21,864 nucleotides of DNA from Collinsella aerofaciens (GTDB lineage: Bacteria > Actinomycetota > Coriobacteriia > Coriobacteriales > Coriobacteriaceae), in contig NZ_JAQLFP010000010.1 in the NCBI RefSeq assembly GCF_028207065.1, positions 1 to 21,864 on the forward strand, written 5' to 3'. The notes below the pieces were generated by a model. That model ran no database searches. It was not told the origin of the DNA and worked only from the letters and a program-made list of their open reading frames with translations. The number at the start of each line of letters is the position of its first letter. Within the stretch, counting starts at the first letter, position 1. This document shows, piece after piece, positions 16,526-21,864 of this stretch. A program made the position numbers and the translations under genes.

Positions 16526-16600
16526 GGGCGTTTAGCTCAGGGGGAGAGCGCTTCCCTGACACGGAAGAGGTCAGAAGTTCAAATCTTCTAACGCCCACCA
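16526..16600 (+). tRNA. tRNA-Val (anticodon GAC)
   Basis: A complete 75-nt cloverleaf: acceptor GGGCGTT/AACGCCC, D-arm GCTC/GAGC, anticodon arm CTTCC-CTGACAC-GGAAG with anticodon GAC, a 5-nt variable region, T-arm AGAAG-TTCAAAT-CTTCT, discriminator A and encoded CCA. It decodes GUC and GUU. Confidence 0.97.
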
Positions 16601-16609
16601 AATGTTCGC

Positions 16610-16647
16610 AGCTCAGAGGCTATGTCCTCTGGGCTGTTTTGTTTTAT
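16610..16647 (+). terminator. Terminator of tRNA-Val
   Basis: AGCTCAGAGG / CCTCTGGGCT form a 10-bp stem with one G:T pair and a loop CTATGT (16610-16635), followed by TGTTTTGTTTT. It starts 9 nt after the CCA end. Confidence 0.9.
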
Positions 16648-16935
16648 GTCGCCAAATCCGCTGGCAGTTCCAACCGTCATCGCAACGTAGCATCAATTCA
16701 CCTGACGAATGGCTGCCAAACAAATTCAATACCCCAACATCAACAATAGCCAGGCACAAAACTGCGCCGCAAGCTGCTCCAACCGCCCAACTGGTCAAAA
16801 GCCGACCATCTACTTGCCAATTTATCTAACGGCGTAACCAAGCAGTCCGCGCCGCAACTTCTCAACAAAACGCCGCGATGTCTGCGCCCTGCGGTATCCT
16901 TGAGCCGCTCGCACCTGCAGCACCAAGGAGCCGCC
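16648..16935. other. Intergenic stretch with no recognised feature
   Basis: Between the tRNA terminator and the DUF5710 gene I see no gene, repeat or convincing promoter. The stretch is less GC-rich than its surroundings and rich in CAA and CCA. Confidence 0.5.
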
Positions 16936-17622
16936 ATGCGCACCGAGCTCGATGTCCCCTTTTCGCACAAAGAAGAAGCCAAGGCGCTGGGCGCCAAATG
17001 GGACCGGACCAAGAAGATCTGGTATGTACCCAGCGGCGTCAACCCCGAGCCCTTTGCCGAGTGGCTGCCCGGTGTTGACCGATCCGACCCCTCAGCGCCG
17101 TATATATATCTAGTACTGGGCAAGCGCGAGTGCTGGAAATGCCACGAAGAGACCTCGGTCGCGGCCTTCGGTATTCCCTATCGAACCGATGACGGCAAGG
17201 GCATCGCCATTGCGCACGCGCCCAACGAAGCCGGGCACATTACCATCGACACGGCCAATGCCAACGCGCTCGCCATTGTTCCCGCTCTTGGCTGCGTCCC
17301 GGGCGAGATCCGCGACTATCTTTCTAAACGCTGTGGCTACAAACCCGTAGGCGCACGAGCCTCCAAAGCCCCGTCGCTCGGCAACACGTGCACCAGTTGC
17401 GACGCGCTGCAAGGCAGCCACTATCTGTTCGAAGAACCCACGTCCCCGTTTGCCCTCACCGCCACCAACAAGCTGCCGGCACTGGAGTTTGTGCGTGTCG
17501 AAGTTGCCGGCGTCTTTGGCGTCCCGGCCACGCGCACCGACTTTGACCAGGCACTCTTTACTTGGGCACGCGACCATCACGCCGAGTTCCACAAGCAGCT
17601 CGGTGAGGGGATTTATTTGTAG
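16936..17622 (+). CDS. DUF5710 domain protein with zinc-ribbon-like cysteine pairs
   Basis: The product has 228 residues. Residues 1-45 (LDVPFSHKEEAKALGAKWD then KKIWYVP and PFAEWLP) match the small DUF5710 domain, which is found alone or attached to DNA-processing proteins such as primases and is thought to bind nucleic acid or protein. The rest has two CxxC pairs, C66-W-K-C69 and C152-T-S-C155, that could bind one zinc; the region after them is not recognised. The start at 16936 is set by AGGAG 5 nt upstream. It converges with the next gene, their stops 14 nt apart. Function unknown. Confidence 0.7.
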   Translation: MRTELDVPFSHKEEAKALGAKWDRTKKIWYVPSGVNPEPFAEWLPGVDRSDPSAPYIYLVLGKRECWKCHEETSVAAFGIPYRTDDGKGIAIAHAPNEAGHITIDTANANALAIVPALGCVPGEIRDYLSKRCGYKPVGARASKAPSLGNTCTSCDALQGSHYLFEEPTSPFALTATNKLPALEFVRVEVAGVFGVPATRTDFDQALFTWARDHHAEFHKQLGEGIYL

Positions 17623-17636
17623 GAACGGAGATGCCT

Positions 17637-17945
17637 TCACAGCCAGCTCCTCCGCATCACCCATCCCTCGTCGCCGGCGTCGTACACGATATCGAGGCCA
17701 CAAACAGGGCATTTCTCCTGATACACCGGCATATGAACGCCTGTCCGTTTTCTCACTTCGTCGCTAAGTCTGTCGCGCGCATCGATGAACCGAATGTCGA
17801 GGCACGGTATTTGCGAGCCGCAGCAAGGACAGGAGACGACAAACGACCCGCAATCAACTTCTACGCTCGGAAACATTTTGTTGTCTATAAGGGCACACGG
17901 CAGTTTTCCGTACTTCCCCATCGCAATATCGCCTCGCCAGCTCAC
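17637..17945 (-). CDS. Small zinc-ribbon hypothetical protein
   Basis: The product has 102 residues. Two cysteine pairs, C39-x2-C42 (SCPCCG) and C79-x2-C82 (KCPVCG), 36 residues apart, look like a treble-clef or rubredoxin-like zinc site. The GTG start at 17945 is chosen because it overlaps the TGA stop of the upstream gene in GTGA and has AGGGGAG 5 nt before it; ATG at 17921 is an internal alternative. Translational coupling implies that the two proteins act together. No family recognised. Base composition is lower in GC than in the flanking genes. Confidence 0.6.
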   Translation of the reverse strand: MSWRGDIAMGKYGKLPCALIDNKMFPSVEVDCGSFVVSCPCCGSQIPCLDIRFIDARDRLSDEVRKRTGVHMPVYQEKCPVCGLDIVYDAGDEGWVMRRSWL

Positions 17946-18511
17946 GCTCGCTCCCCTCTCGCTATACAAATCAGGAAGAGCATGCACCAGCAGGCGTGCG
18001 CGAAATTGCATCGCCGCGCGATCCGATCAAACAACACGATCGTAAAAGACCGCCAAAGCCAAATTTCGTCGTCGGTCGCACCCTGTCCGGCAAACTCAAT
18101 ATCGACGGGTATGTGCTTCAGATAACTCATGTCGGGCGCAAAACGAGGGTCCGGTCCGCCTTTATGAACAGGACCGTGCAGAACAAACCATCCGTTTTCG
18201 GGCTCGAACCGCTCAACAAACGCAAGGCCGAGCACCTTATAGCCCACCTCGGTTGCAAATATGACTCCGACTGGGACGCCACATTCCATGCAGTTGAGCA
18301 TTTTACGGTTGTAATTCTGGTCTCGAAAACCAACGGTACCCGGCGCTTGAACCGAGTACTTAATGACCCACGTACCATCGTCCAAATAGAGCGGAGGCAC
18401 ATTGTTGATGCTCTCGGTTTGCCACTGGCGCACTTGTACCCCGCTACCCCACTCCCCTGTATACTGATGTAGCACGTGTTTCATCGGGGCTTGTTGGGCC
18501 TGGTTGTTCAT
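17942..18511 (-). CDS. Hypothetical protein, coupled to the small zinc-ribbon gene
   Basis: The product has up to 189 residues and matches no family I recognise. A single CxxC (NCMECG, C74/C77) lies in a central region, and the C-terminus is hydrophobic and Cys-rich (CNFAHACWCMLFLIC), possibly a membrane anchor. The stop overlaps the GTG start of the next gene (GTGA). The start is doubtful: neither ATG at 18511 nor ATG at 18484 has a ribosome-binding site, whereas a GTG about 26 codons in has GGGG 5 nt upstream. If 18511 is used, the start codon lies next to the ribosome-binding site of the divergent gene. The DNA is clearly less GC-rich than the chromosome around it, which suggests acquisition or fast divergence. 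Confidence 0.5.
   Translation of the reverse strand: MNNQAQQAPMKHVLHQYTGEWGSGVQVRQWQTESINNVPPLYLDDGTWVIKYSVQAPGTVGFRDQNYNRKMLNCMECGVPVGVIFATEVGYKVLGLAFVERFEPENGWFVLHGPVHKGGPDPRFAPDMSYLKHIPVDIEFAGQGATDDEIWLWRSFTIVLFDRIARRCNFAHACWCMLFLICIARGERA
18460..18465 (+). promoter_or_regulatory. Possible -10 element of the 163-residue protein gene
   Basis: TATACT preceded by TG, 57 nt before the ATG at 18523. No good -35 is found at 16-18 nt; TTGTAC lies 20 nt upstream. It lies inside the 5' part of the minus-strand gene. Confidence 0.35.
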
Positions 18512-18522
18512 GGGAGGGTCTT

Positions 18523-19014
18523 ATGGCTGCTTCGAATCCGCCTAAGGGGAGTGTTTCTTCTTCGTCCATCAAGCCGGTTACGCGCAAAGCCGTGCGTTGC
18601 CAGCGCGAGGTCGCTTGGCTTGTCACGCAGGCGGCGGGCAGGCTTGTGGCGACCACTCAGGACGTCAATGCGCCTACGCCGAGCTTTGTGTTAGCGGCGG
18701 CGCTGGATTTTGTGCGCCAACTGGAGCTTGCCGCACAGGATGCCAGCGGCCACCTCGACTACCAGAATGTTATGGCGCCCGACCTGCAAACGTTCTGCCA
18801 CATGGCCAAGTTGCCCGCCGCGCCCAATGCGCTTTCGGACGTAGGCTACATGTTTACGCTTTCGGGCGCGGACCTTATCCGTGACATCTATGCATACTGC
18901 AGTGAGCTCGCCGAGCGTCACGTCTTTGGCACGGCTGAAGTCAAACCGGGAAATGTCATCAAGCTGGTTCTTAGGCTGTTCTTGATGGACGGGTTCGGGG
19001 CCATGCCGGCGTAA
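18523..19014 (+). CDS. Hypothetical protein, mostly alpha-helical
   Basis: The product has 163 residues. The start at 18523 has GGGAGGG 4 nt upstream. After a Ser/Lys-rich tail of about 20 residues, the sequence is predicted by eye to be helical and soluble (REVAWLVTQAAGRLVATTQD, FVLAAALDFVRQLELAAQDA, ADLIRDIYAYCSELAERHVFG). It ends in VIKLVLRLFLMDGFGAMPA. No domain is recognised and no metal or catalytic motif is visible. GC usage is like the core genome, unlike the divergent neighbour. Probably a lineage-restricted protein. Confidence 0.65.
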   Translation: MAASNPPKGSVSSSSIKPVTRKAVRCQREVAWLVTQAAGRLVATTQDVNAPTPSFVLAAALDFVRQLELAAQDASGHLDYQNVMAPDLQTFCHMAKLPAAPNALSDVGYMFTLSGADLIRDIYAYCSELAERHVFGTAEVKPGNVIKLVLRLFLMDGFGAMPA

Positions 19015-19060
19015 GCCGAGTCTTTAGCATCACCGTCGACTGAGCAACAACCGCTTTACC

Positions 19061-19109
19061 TTAGTGGGCGCCAATTGAGGGTCAATTATTGGGTTGCCTC
19101 GTCCACTAA
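19061..19109. repeat. Nested inverted repeats between convergent genes
   Basis: TTAGTGG (19061-19067) and CCACTAA (19103-19109) enclose a second palindrome AATTGA-GGG-TCAATT (19073-19087). The pair lies between the stops of two convergent genes, where a bidirectional terminator is expected; ATTTATTCC follows on the plus strand. The arms are short. Confidence 0.35.
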
Positions 19110-19114
19110 CGCAT

Positions 19115-20581
19115 TTATTCCACGCGCTCTGACAGTCGATATTTGCGGTTGCGGCTCGTCGCCGGCGCCGTGGGCTCAAGCTCGCCTTGAGCAATGAGCG
19201 CGTTGACGCGCGACCTAACCTGGGAAATTGTAAGCTCCGTGCGTTCTGCCAGCTCACGCGTCCCCAGCTCGCCGTAATGTTTGAGTGCCGTCACAATTAA
19301 GCCCCCGCCATGATCGACCGGCTCGATCTTTGAACGGTAAAGTACGACCTTGAACCGATCGAACCCCGGGCAGAACAGGGGCTCGGCCAGACCATGCGCG
19401 CGCATGGCATCGATCATCATCGGGATGCCCGAGCCATTGCCCTCAGCCGGCGAACCTGCGCCATCCGGAAGCAGGACAATCGACATAAGTTTCACGAGCG
19501 TCGCGTTACGGCATCGGGAGCTGTCGTCAAACAAGTTCTCGCGAGTCTTTCCCCCGTAAAGGCCGCCAGGATTCGTTACCTCGACACGATCGTCAAAGAC
19601 GTCGACGGCAATCGATTGTCCACAGAACCGATCCCCGTATTCTCGATGGATTACGGCGTTGGCGATTGCCTCGCGCAGAACCTCCTCGGGAATCTCCAGC
19701 GAGTCGACACGCGAGACGCCTTGGACGGTCGAGATGCGGCGCAGGTTTTTGGCGACAGCTGCGACGGCATCCGAAATCATCTCGCCTAGGGTGCCCTCGC
19801 AGACTGTGCGGTCCATAAACCTTAGTGGCCCCGCAGCTCCCTTTTGAGTTCCCACGTGGACAGCCACATCAATGAAGAGCTTGGGATAGAACTGCTGAGG
19901 GTAAACGCCCGCGGCAAGGAGGCCGGCCTTGGTAACATTGCCCTGGAAGTCGAGGAAATTCAGACGCTCCATCTTTGTCTTCTTGTCCGCCGCACCGCGC
20001 ATCGCTCGAGGCGTCAGCGAATAGGCACGCTCTATCGTGCGGTCGACCATCGACTCGTCGAGATCGCCCACACTCGTACCGGGCACCGCATCGCGATCGC
20101 TAGGACTCGTCCGTTCATATGACGACAGTGCCAAAACCTCGGTCGACGAAAGCGGGACATCTTTGTCATCGATGCGTTTGTAGCTGCCACCTTGAGCGCC
20201 CCGCTCTATGACATAACAAGGCTTGCTCGACGGGTCGAGCTCCTCAATCGTGATGACCAGAACCACGGTGCCCTGGAGCTCCACGCGTTCAATGGTGTAT
20301 TTGGGCGGATTGGCCAGTTTTCCGCGACCGCCGGCATCACCCATGCCCGCTACGAATTGGTTGAGCACCTTCTCGGTCTCAAAGTTCTCAACCGGGACAA
20401 AGCCCGCGCGCTCGCTCACGCCGAGCACGATAATTCCGCCAGCAGTATTCGCGAATGCGCTAACTGTTTCCCATACGTCGCGGGAAAGCGTCGTGGCGCT
20501 CTCCTTGACCTCGACGTTAAGATCGTCCGAGCCCATGCGCCTTAAAGACTCGAGCAGACCGGTCAGCTCGTTTTCGTTCAT
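19115..20581 (-). CDS. AlbA_2 (Schlafen-like) / GHKL ATPase / winged-helix transcriptional regulator-like protein
   Basis: The product has 488 residues from ATG 20581, chosen because AAAGGA lies 7 nt upstream; ATG 20587 would leave a 1-nt spacing. The N-terminal AlbA_2 domain (about 10-130) shows NVEVKESATTLSRDVWETVSAFANTAGG and GIIVLGVSE. A GHKL-type ATP-binding domain follows (about 290-400) with EVLREAIANAVIHREY (N-box), DRVEVTNPGGLYGG and EGNGSGIPMMIDAM. The C-terminal winged helix (about 420-485) contains GTRELAERTELTISQVRSRVNALIAQGEL. This arrangement is known for predicted ATP-dependent transcriptional regulators, some linked to defence or mobile elements. The array of repeated sites 60-300 nt upstream suggests that it regulates itself; this is inference. 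Confidence 0.88.
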   Translation of the reverse strand: MNENELTGLLESLRRMGSDDLNVEVKESATTLSRDVWETVSAFANTAGGIIVLGVSERAGFVPVENFETEKVLNQFVAGMGDAGGRGKLANPPKYTIERVELQGTVVLVITIEELDPSSKPCYVIERGAQGGSYKRIDDKDVPLSSTEVLALSSYERTSPSDRDAVPGTSVGDLDESMVDRTIERAYSLTPRAMRGAADKKTKMERLNFLDFQGNVTKAGLLAAGVYPQQFYPKLFIDVAVHVGTQKGAAGPLRFMDRTVCEGTLGEMISDAVAAVAKNLRRISTVQGVSRVDSLEIPEEVLREAIANAVIHREYGDRFCGQSIAVDVFDDRVEVTNPGGLYGGKTRENLFDDSSRCRNATLVKLMSIVLLPDGAGSPAEGNGSGIPMMIDAMRAHGLAEPLFCPGFDRFKVVLYRSKIEPVDHGGGLIVTALKHYGELGTRELAERTELTISQVRSRVNALIAQGELEPTAPATSRNRKYRLSERVE

Positions 20582-20639
20582 CTGCATGTCCTTTCGCTCG
20601 GCCCGGCGGAGAATGCCACGAATAGATTTCCTTCGTCTC

Positions 20640-20715
20640 TCAGTTATCTCTCGTAATTATCTCTCATCTTACTGCTATCTCTCATATTAGAGATAATTGA
20701 GAGATGAAAGATAAG
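20640..20715. repeat. Operator-like module A: three TTATCTCTC sites plus inverted copies
   Basis: Direct sites at 20644-20652, 20657-20665 (both TTATCTCTC) and 20675-20683 (CTATCTCTC), spaced 13 and 18 nt, are followed by inverted copies: TAGAGATAA (20688-20696) and GAGAGAT (20699-20705). A further partial site GTCTCTC lies at 20635-20641. The module ends about 60 nt before the AlbA_2 gene, and a possible -10 (TAATAT on the minus strand) lies within it. It is a diverged copy of 20805-20880. Confidence 0.75.
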
Positions 20716-20770
20716 ATGTCTGCCATCTGTTTCATGTAAACATGTTTTTGCTGATAGAACAATCAGTATT

Positions 20771-20796
20771 GAGACAATACCATGATTGCTTGTCTC
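20771..20796. repeat. Inverted repeat GAGACAA / TTGTCTC between the two modules
   Basis: Perfect 7-bp arms at 20771-20777 and 20790-20796 with a 12-nt spacer. The GAGAC core is shared with the degenerate sites of the modules, so it may be an additional binding site. Confidence 0.4.
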
Positions 20797-20804
20797 TTTG
20801 CTGC

Positions 20805-20880
20805 TCAGTTATCTCTCATATTTATCTCTCGTCTTTCGGTTATCTCTCATATTAGTGACGAATGAGAGACGAGAGATGCG
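20805..20880. repeat. Operator-like module B: second copy of the site array
   Basis: Direct TTATCTCTC sites at 20809-20817, 20822-20830 and 20840-20848 repeat the 13/18-nt spacing of module A exactly, followed by ATATTAG as in A and inverted sites GAGAGAC (20864-20870) and GAGAGAT (20871-20877). By my hand alignment about 62 of 76 positions match module A without gaps, with the site cores far better kept than the spacers. The offset is 165 bp. Confidence 0.75.
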
Positions 20881-20925
20881 TGAGTGGTGCATGGGCGTGG
20901 ATTATTGGACGGTCGGAAAATCCCT

Positions 20926-20966
20926 CAAATAAAAAACGGGGCCGGCCTTACGCCGAGCCCCGTTTT
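20926..20966 (-). terminator. Terminator of the EIIC gene
   Basis: On the minus strand AAAACGGGGC and GCCCCGTTTT form a 10-bp stem (20957-20966 with 20933-20942), followed by TTTATTTGAG so that the T run is TTTTTTATTT. It lies 46 nt beyond the EIIC stop. It also insulates the site array from transcription coming from the right. Confidence 0.85.
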
Positions 20967-21011
20967 CAAACGGTCAGTTAGTTATCCAACGCGCGAGCAT
21001 AGCAGTCAACA

Positions 21012-21668
21012 TTACGCCGCTGCGAACACTCCCAAGCCCGTTCCGATAATGCAGATCGCAAAGATGCCCAAGATGATCCAAATGGTCTTGACGCCCTTTT
21101 TGTAGAGGGCGACGCAGGCAAAGGTTGCCAGCAAGGGCAGCAGACCGGGGAAGATCGAATCGAACAGATCCTGCAGGACAATCTCCGAACCACCCACGTC
21201 AAAGGTCAAAGCAGTGGACAGTGAGACCTGCGCCGCAATCATGGCGCCGATAACGGTCATTCCGAGGACACCGGCAGCATGCGTCATGCGAGACATAAGG
21301 TTGTTCTCTTCGGACTGCTGCAGGAACTTGGTTCCCAGGTCGTATCCCAGATGGGCTGCGACAATACGCGTTGCAAAGTTAATCACGGAGTAGAGAAGGA
21401 AGACGGAGACGGGAAGGGCGAGCGCGACGGCAGTTGCCGTGCCCGTACCCGTAATGACGGCAAACGCGCAGCCAAGCACGCCGGAGGCATAGACCTCGGG
21501 AGGAACCGCCGCGCCAACCATGATGGCGCCCATGAACATAGACTCCAAAGCAGCGCCGACGATAACTCCCTGCTGGACATCGCCAAGGATCAAGCCGACA
21601 AACAGGCTCGTAAACAGCGGACGACCAAGCATCGTAATGCCAAATGCTTGCTCGTCCATAGACGCCAA
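21012..21668 (-). CDS. PTS mannose/sorbose-family EIIC, N-terminally truncated remnant
   Basis: The membrane sugar channel subunit of a mannose-family PTS. Conserved parts are ASMDEQAFGITMLGRPL, FVGLILGDVQQGVIVGAALE, MVGAAVPPEVYASGVLG, and C-terminal hydrophobic helices. Only about 215-218 residues can be translated, against about 250-270 in the family. The sequence joins the conserved part just before ASMDEQ, so the start and most of the first TM helix are missing. The frame stays open upstream but encodes non-hydrophobic, Cys/Pro-containing residues running back through a hairpin. The only starts are TTG 21668 and ATG 21659, both without a ribosome-binding site. No EIIA, EIIB or EIID genes accompany it. 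Probably a pseudogene; expression from TTG cannot be excluded. Confidence 0.65.
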   Translation of the reverse strand: MASMDEQAFGITMLGRPLFTSLFVGLILGDVQQGVIVGAALESMFMGAIMVGAAVPPEVYASGVLGCAFAVITGTGTATAVALALPVSVFLLYSVINFATRIVAAHLGYDLGTKFLQQSEENNLMSRMTHAAGVLGMTVIGAMIAAQVSLSTALTFDVGGSEIVLQDLFDSIFPGLLPLLATFACVALYKKGVKTIWIILGIFAICIIGTGLGVFAAA

Positions 21669-21718
21669 AATGCGACCAGCGCAACTAGGAGGTACTGGGC
21701 AACTATTCTGATTAACCC

Positions 21719-21766
21719 CAGAAACAAGCCTGCAGGCGAGACGTTCAGAACAGCTCGCCTGCAGGC
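21719..21766 (-). terminator. Terminator of the gene running in from the right edge
   Basis: Perfect 13-bp arms GCCTGCAGGCGAG (21728-21740) and CTCGCCTGCAGGC (21754-21766) with a 13-nt loop, followed on the minus strand by TTGTTTCTGG. Each arm itself contains the palindrome CCTGCAGG. It lies 21 nt after the stop of the partial gene. Confidence 0.65.
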
Positions 21767-21787
21767 AACAGCAGCAATTTGAAAGGA

Positions 21788-21864
21788 TTAGTAGTTCATC
21801 TGGTGGTAGTAGCGACGCGTGGTGAGCGGGTGGTTGCGGACGTGCTCGAGATGGCAGCTCAGGC
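21788..21864 (-). CDS. C-terminal fragment of an unidentified gene (partial)
   Basis: The last 24 codons and TAA stop (21788-21790) of a minus-strand frame, reading LSCHLEHVRNHPLTTRRYYH then QMNY. It is followed by a terminator, as expected for a real gene end. The fragment is too short to assign a family. Confidence 0.45.
   Translation of the reverse strand, partial: LSCHLEHVRNHPLTTRRYYHQMNY

Noticed and set aside
17996..18472. 158-codon plus-strand frame opposite the unknown 189-residue gene
   Set aside because: Basic, proline-rich translation without a ribosome-binding site; the minus-strand frame is favoured by its GTGA coupling to the next gene and by its CxxC motif. Not excluded with full certainty.
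20635..20880. CRISPR array
   Set aside because: The repeats are 9 nt with 4- and 9-nt spacers, occur in both orientations and lack the 28-37-nt repeat and unique-spacer pattern.
21728..21766. Recombination or attachment site formed by the CCTGCAGG-containing arms
   Set aside because: Position just after a stop codon and the following TTGTTT fit a terminator better; no integrase or direct repeats are nearby.

Overview
The window looks like chromosomal DNA of a gut actinobacterium of class Coriobacteriia, most likely Collinsella or a close relative. That placement rests on my recognition of the proteins, the high GC content with GC-rich third codon positions, and the type of lineage-restricted hypothetical genes. 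No 16S gene or other decisive marker is present.

Left part (1-5240): a terminator from an upstream gene, then a nearly perfect 25-bp inverted repeat ahead of a plus-strand gene for a PD-(D/E)XK-like protein. That gene meets a minus-strand zinc-dependent phospholipase C-like gene tail to tail, the two stops sharing one CTAG. Next comes a minus-strand operon for an energy-coupling-factor metal transporter: CbiM/NikM fused to a PDGLE (NikN) domain, a T-component (CbiQ) and an ATPase (CbiO). A 28-bp palindrome with NikR geometry in front of it argues that the substrate is nickel.

Middle part (5338-16237): housekeeping genes. pheS and pheT form a minus-strand operon behind a T-box leader with a UUC (Phe) specifier and an intrinsic terminator. 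An unexplained 100-bp structured element sits between the two cistrons. Divergent from pheS is an M32 metallocarboxypeptidase. glmM (phosphoglucosamine mutase), a membrane-anchored DUF4012 protein and an EamA/DMT-type permease follow on the minus strand. A tRNA-Val(GAC) with a strong promoter, an encoded CCA and its own terminator closes this part.

Right part (16900-21864): an accessory-looking region. It holds a DUF5710/zinc-ribbon protein; two small translationally coupled cysteine-containing proteins in lower-GC DNA; an unknown 163-residue protein whose ATG lies 11 bp from the divergent ATG of one of them; and an AlbA_2 (Schlafen-like)/ATPase/winged-helix protein. In front of the last gene lies the most striking non-coding structure of the window: two diverged copies of a 76-bp module, each with three TTATCTCTC-type sites in the same 13/18-bp spacing followed by inverted copies. 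I read this as an operator array, probably for autoregulation. Beyond it lies an orphan mannose-family PTS EIIC that lacks the normal N-terminus, and the last 24 codons of an unidentified gene.
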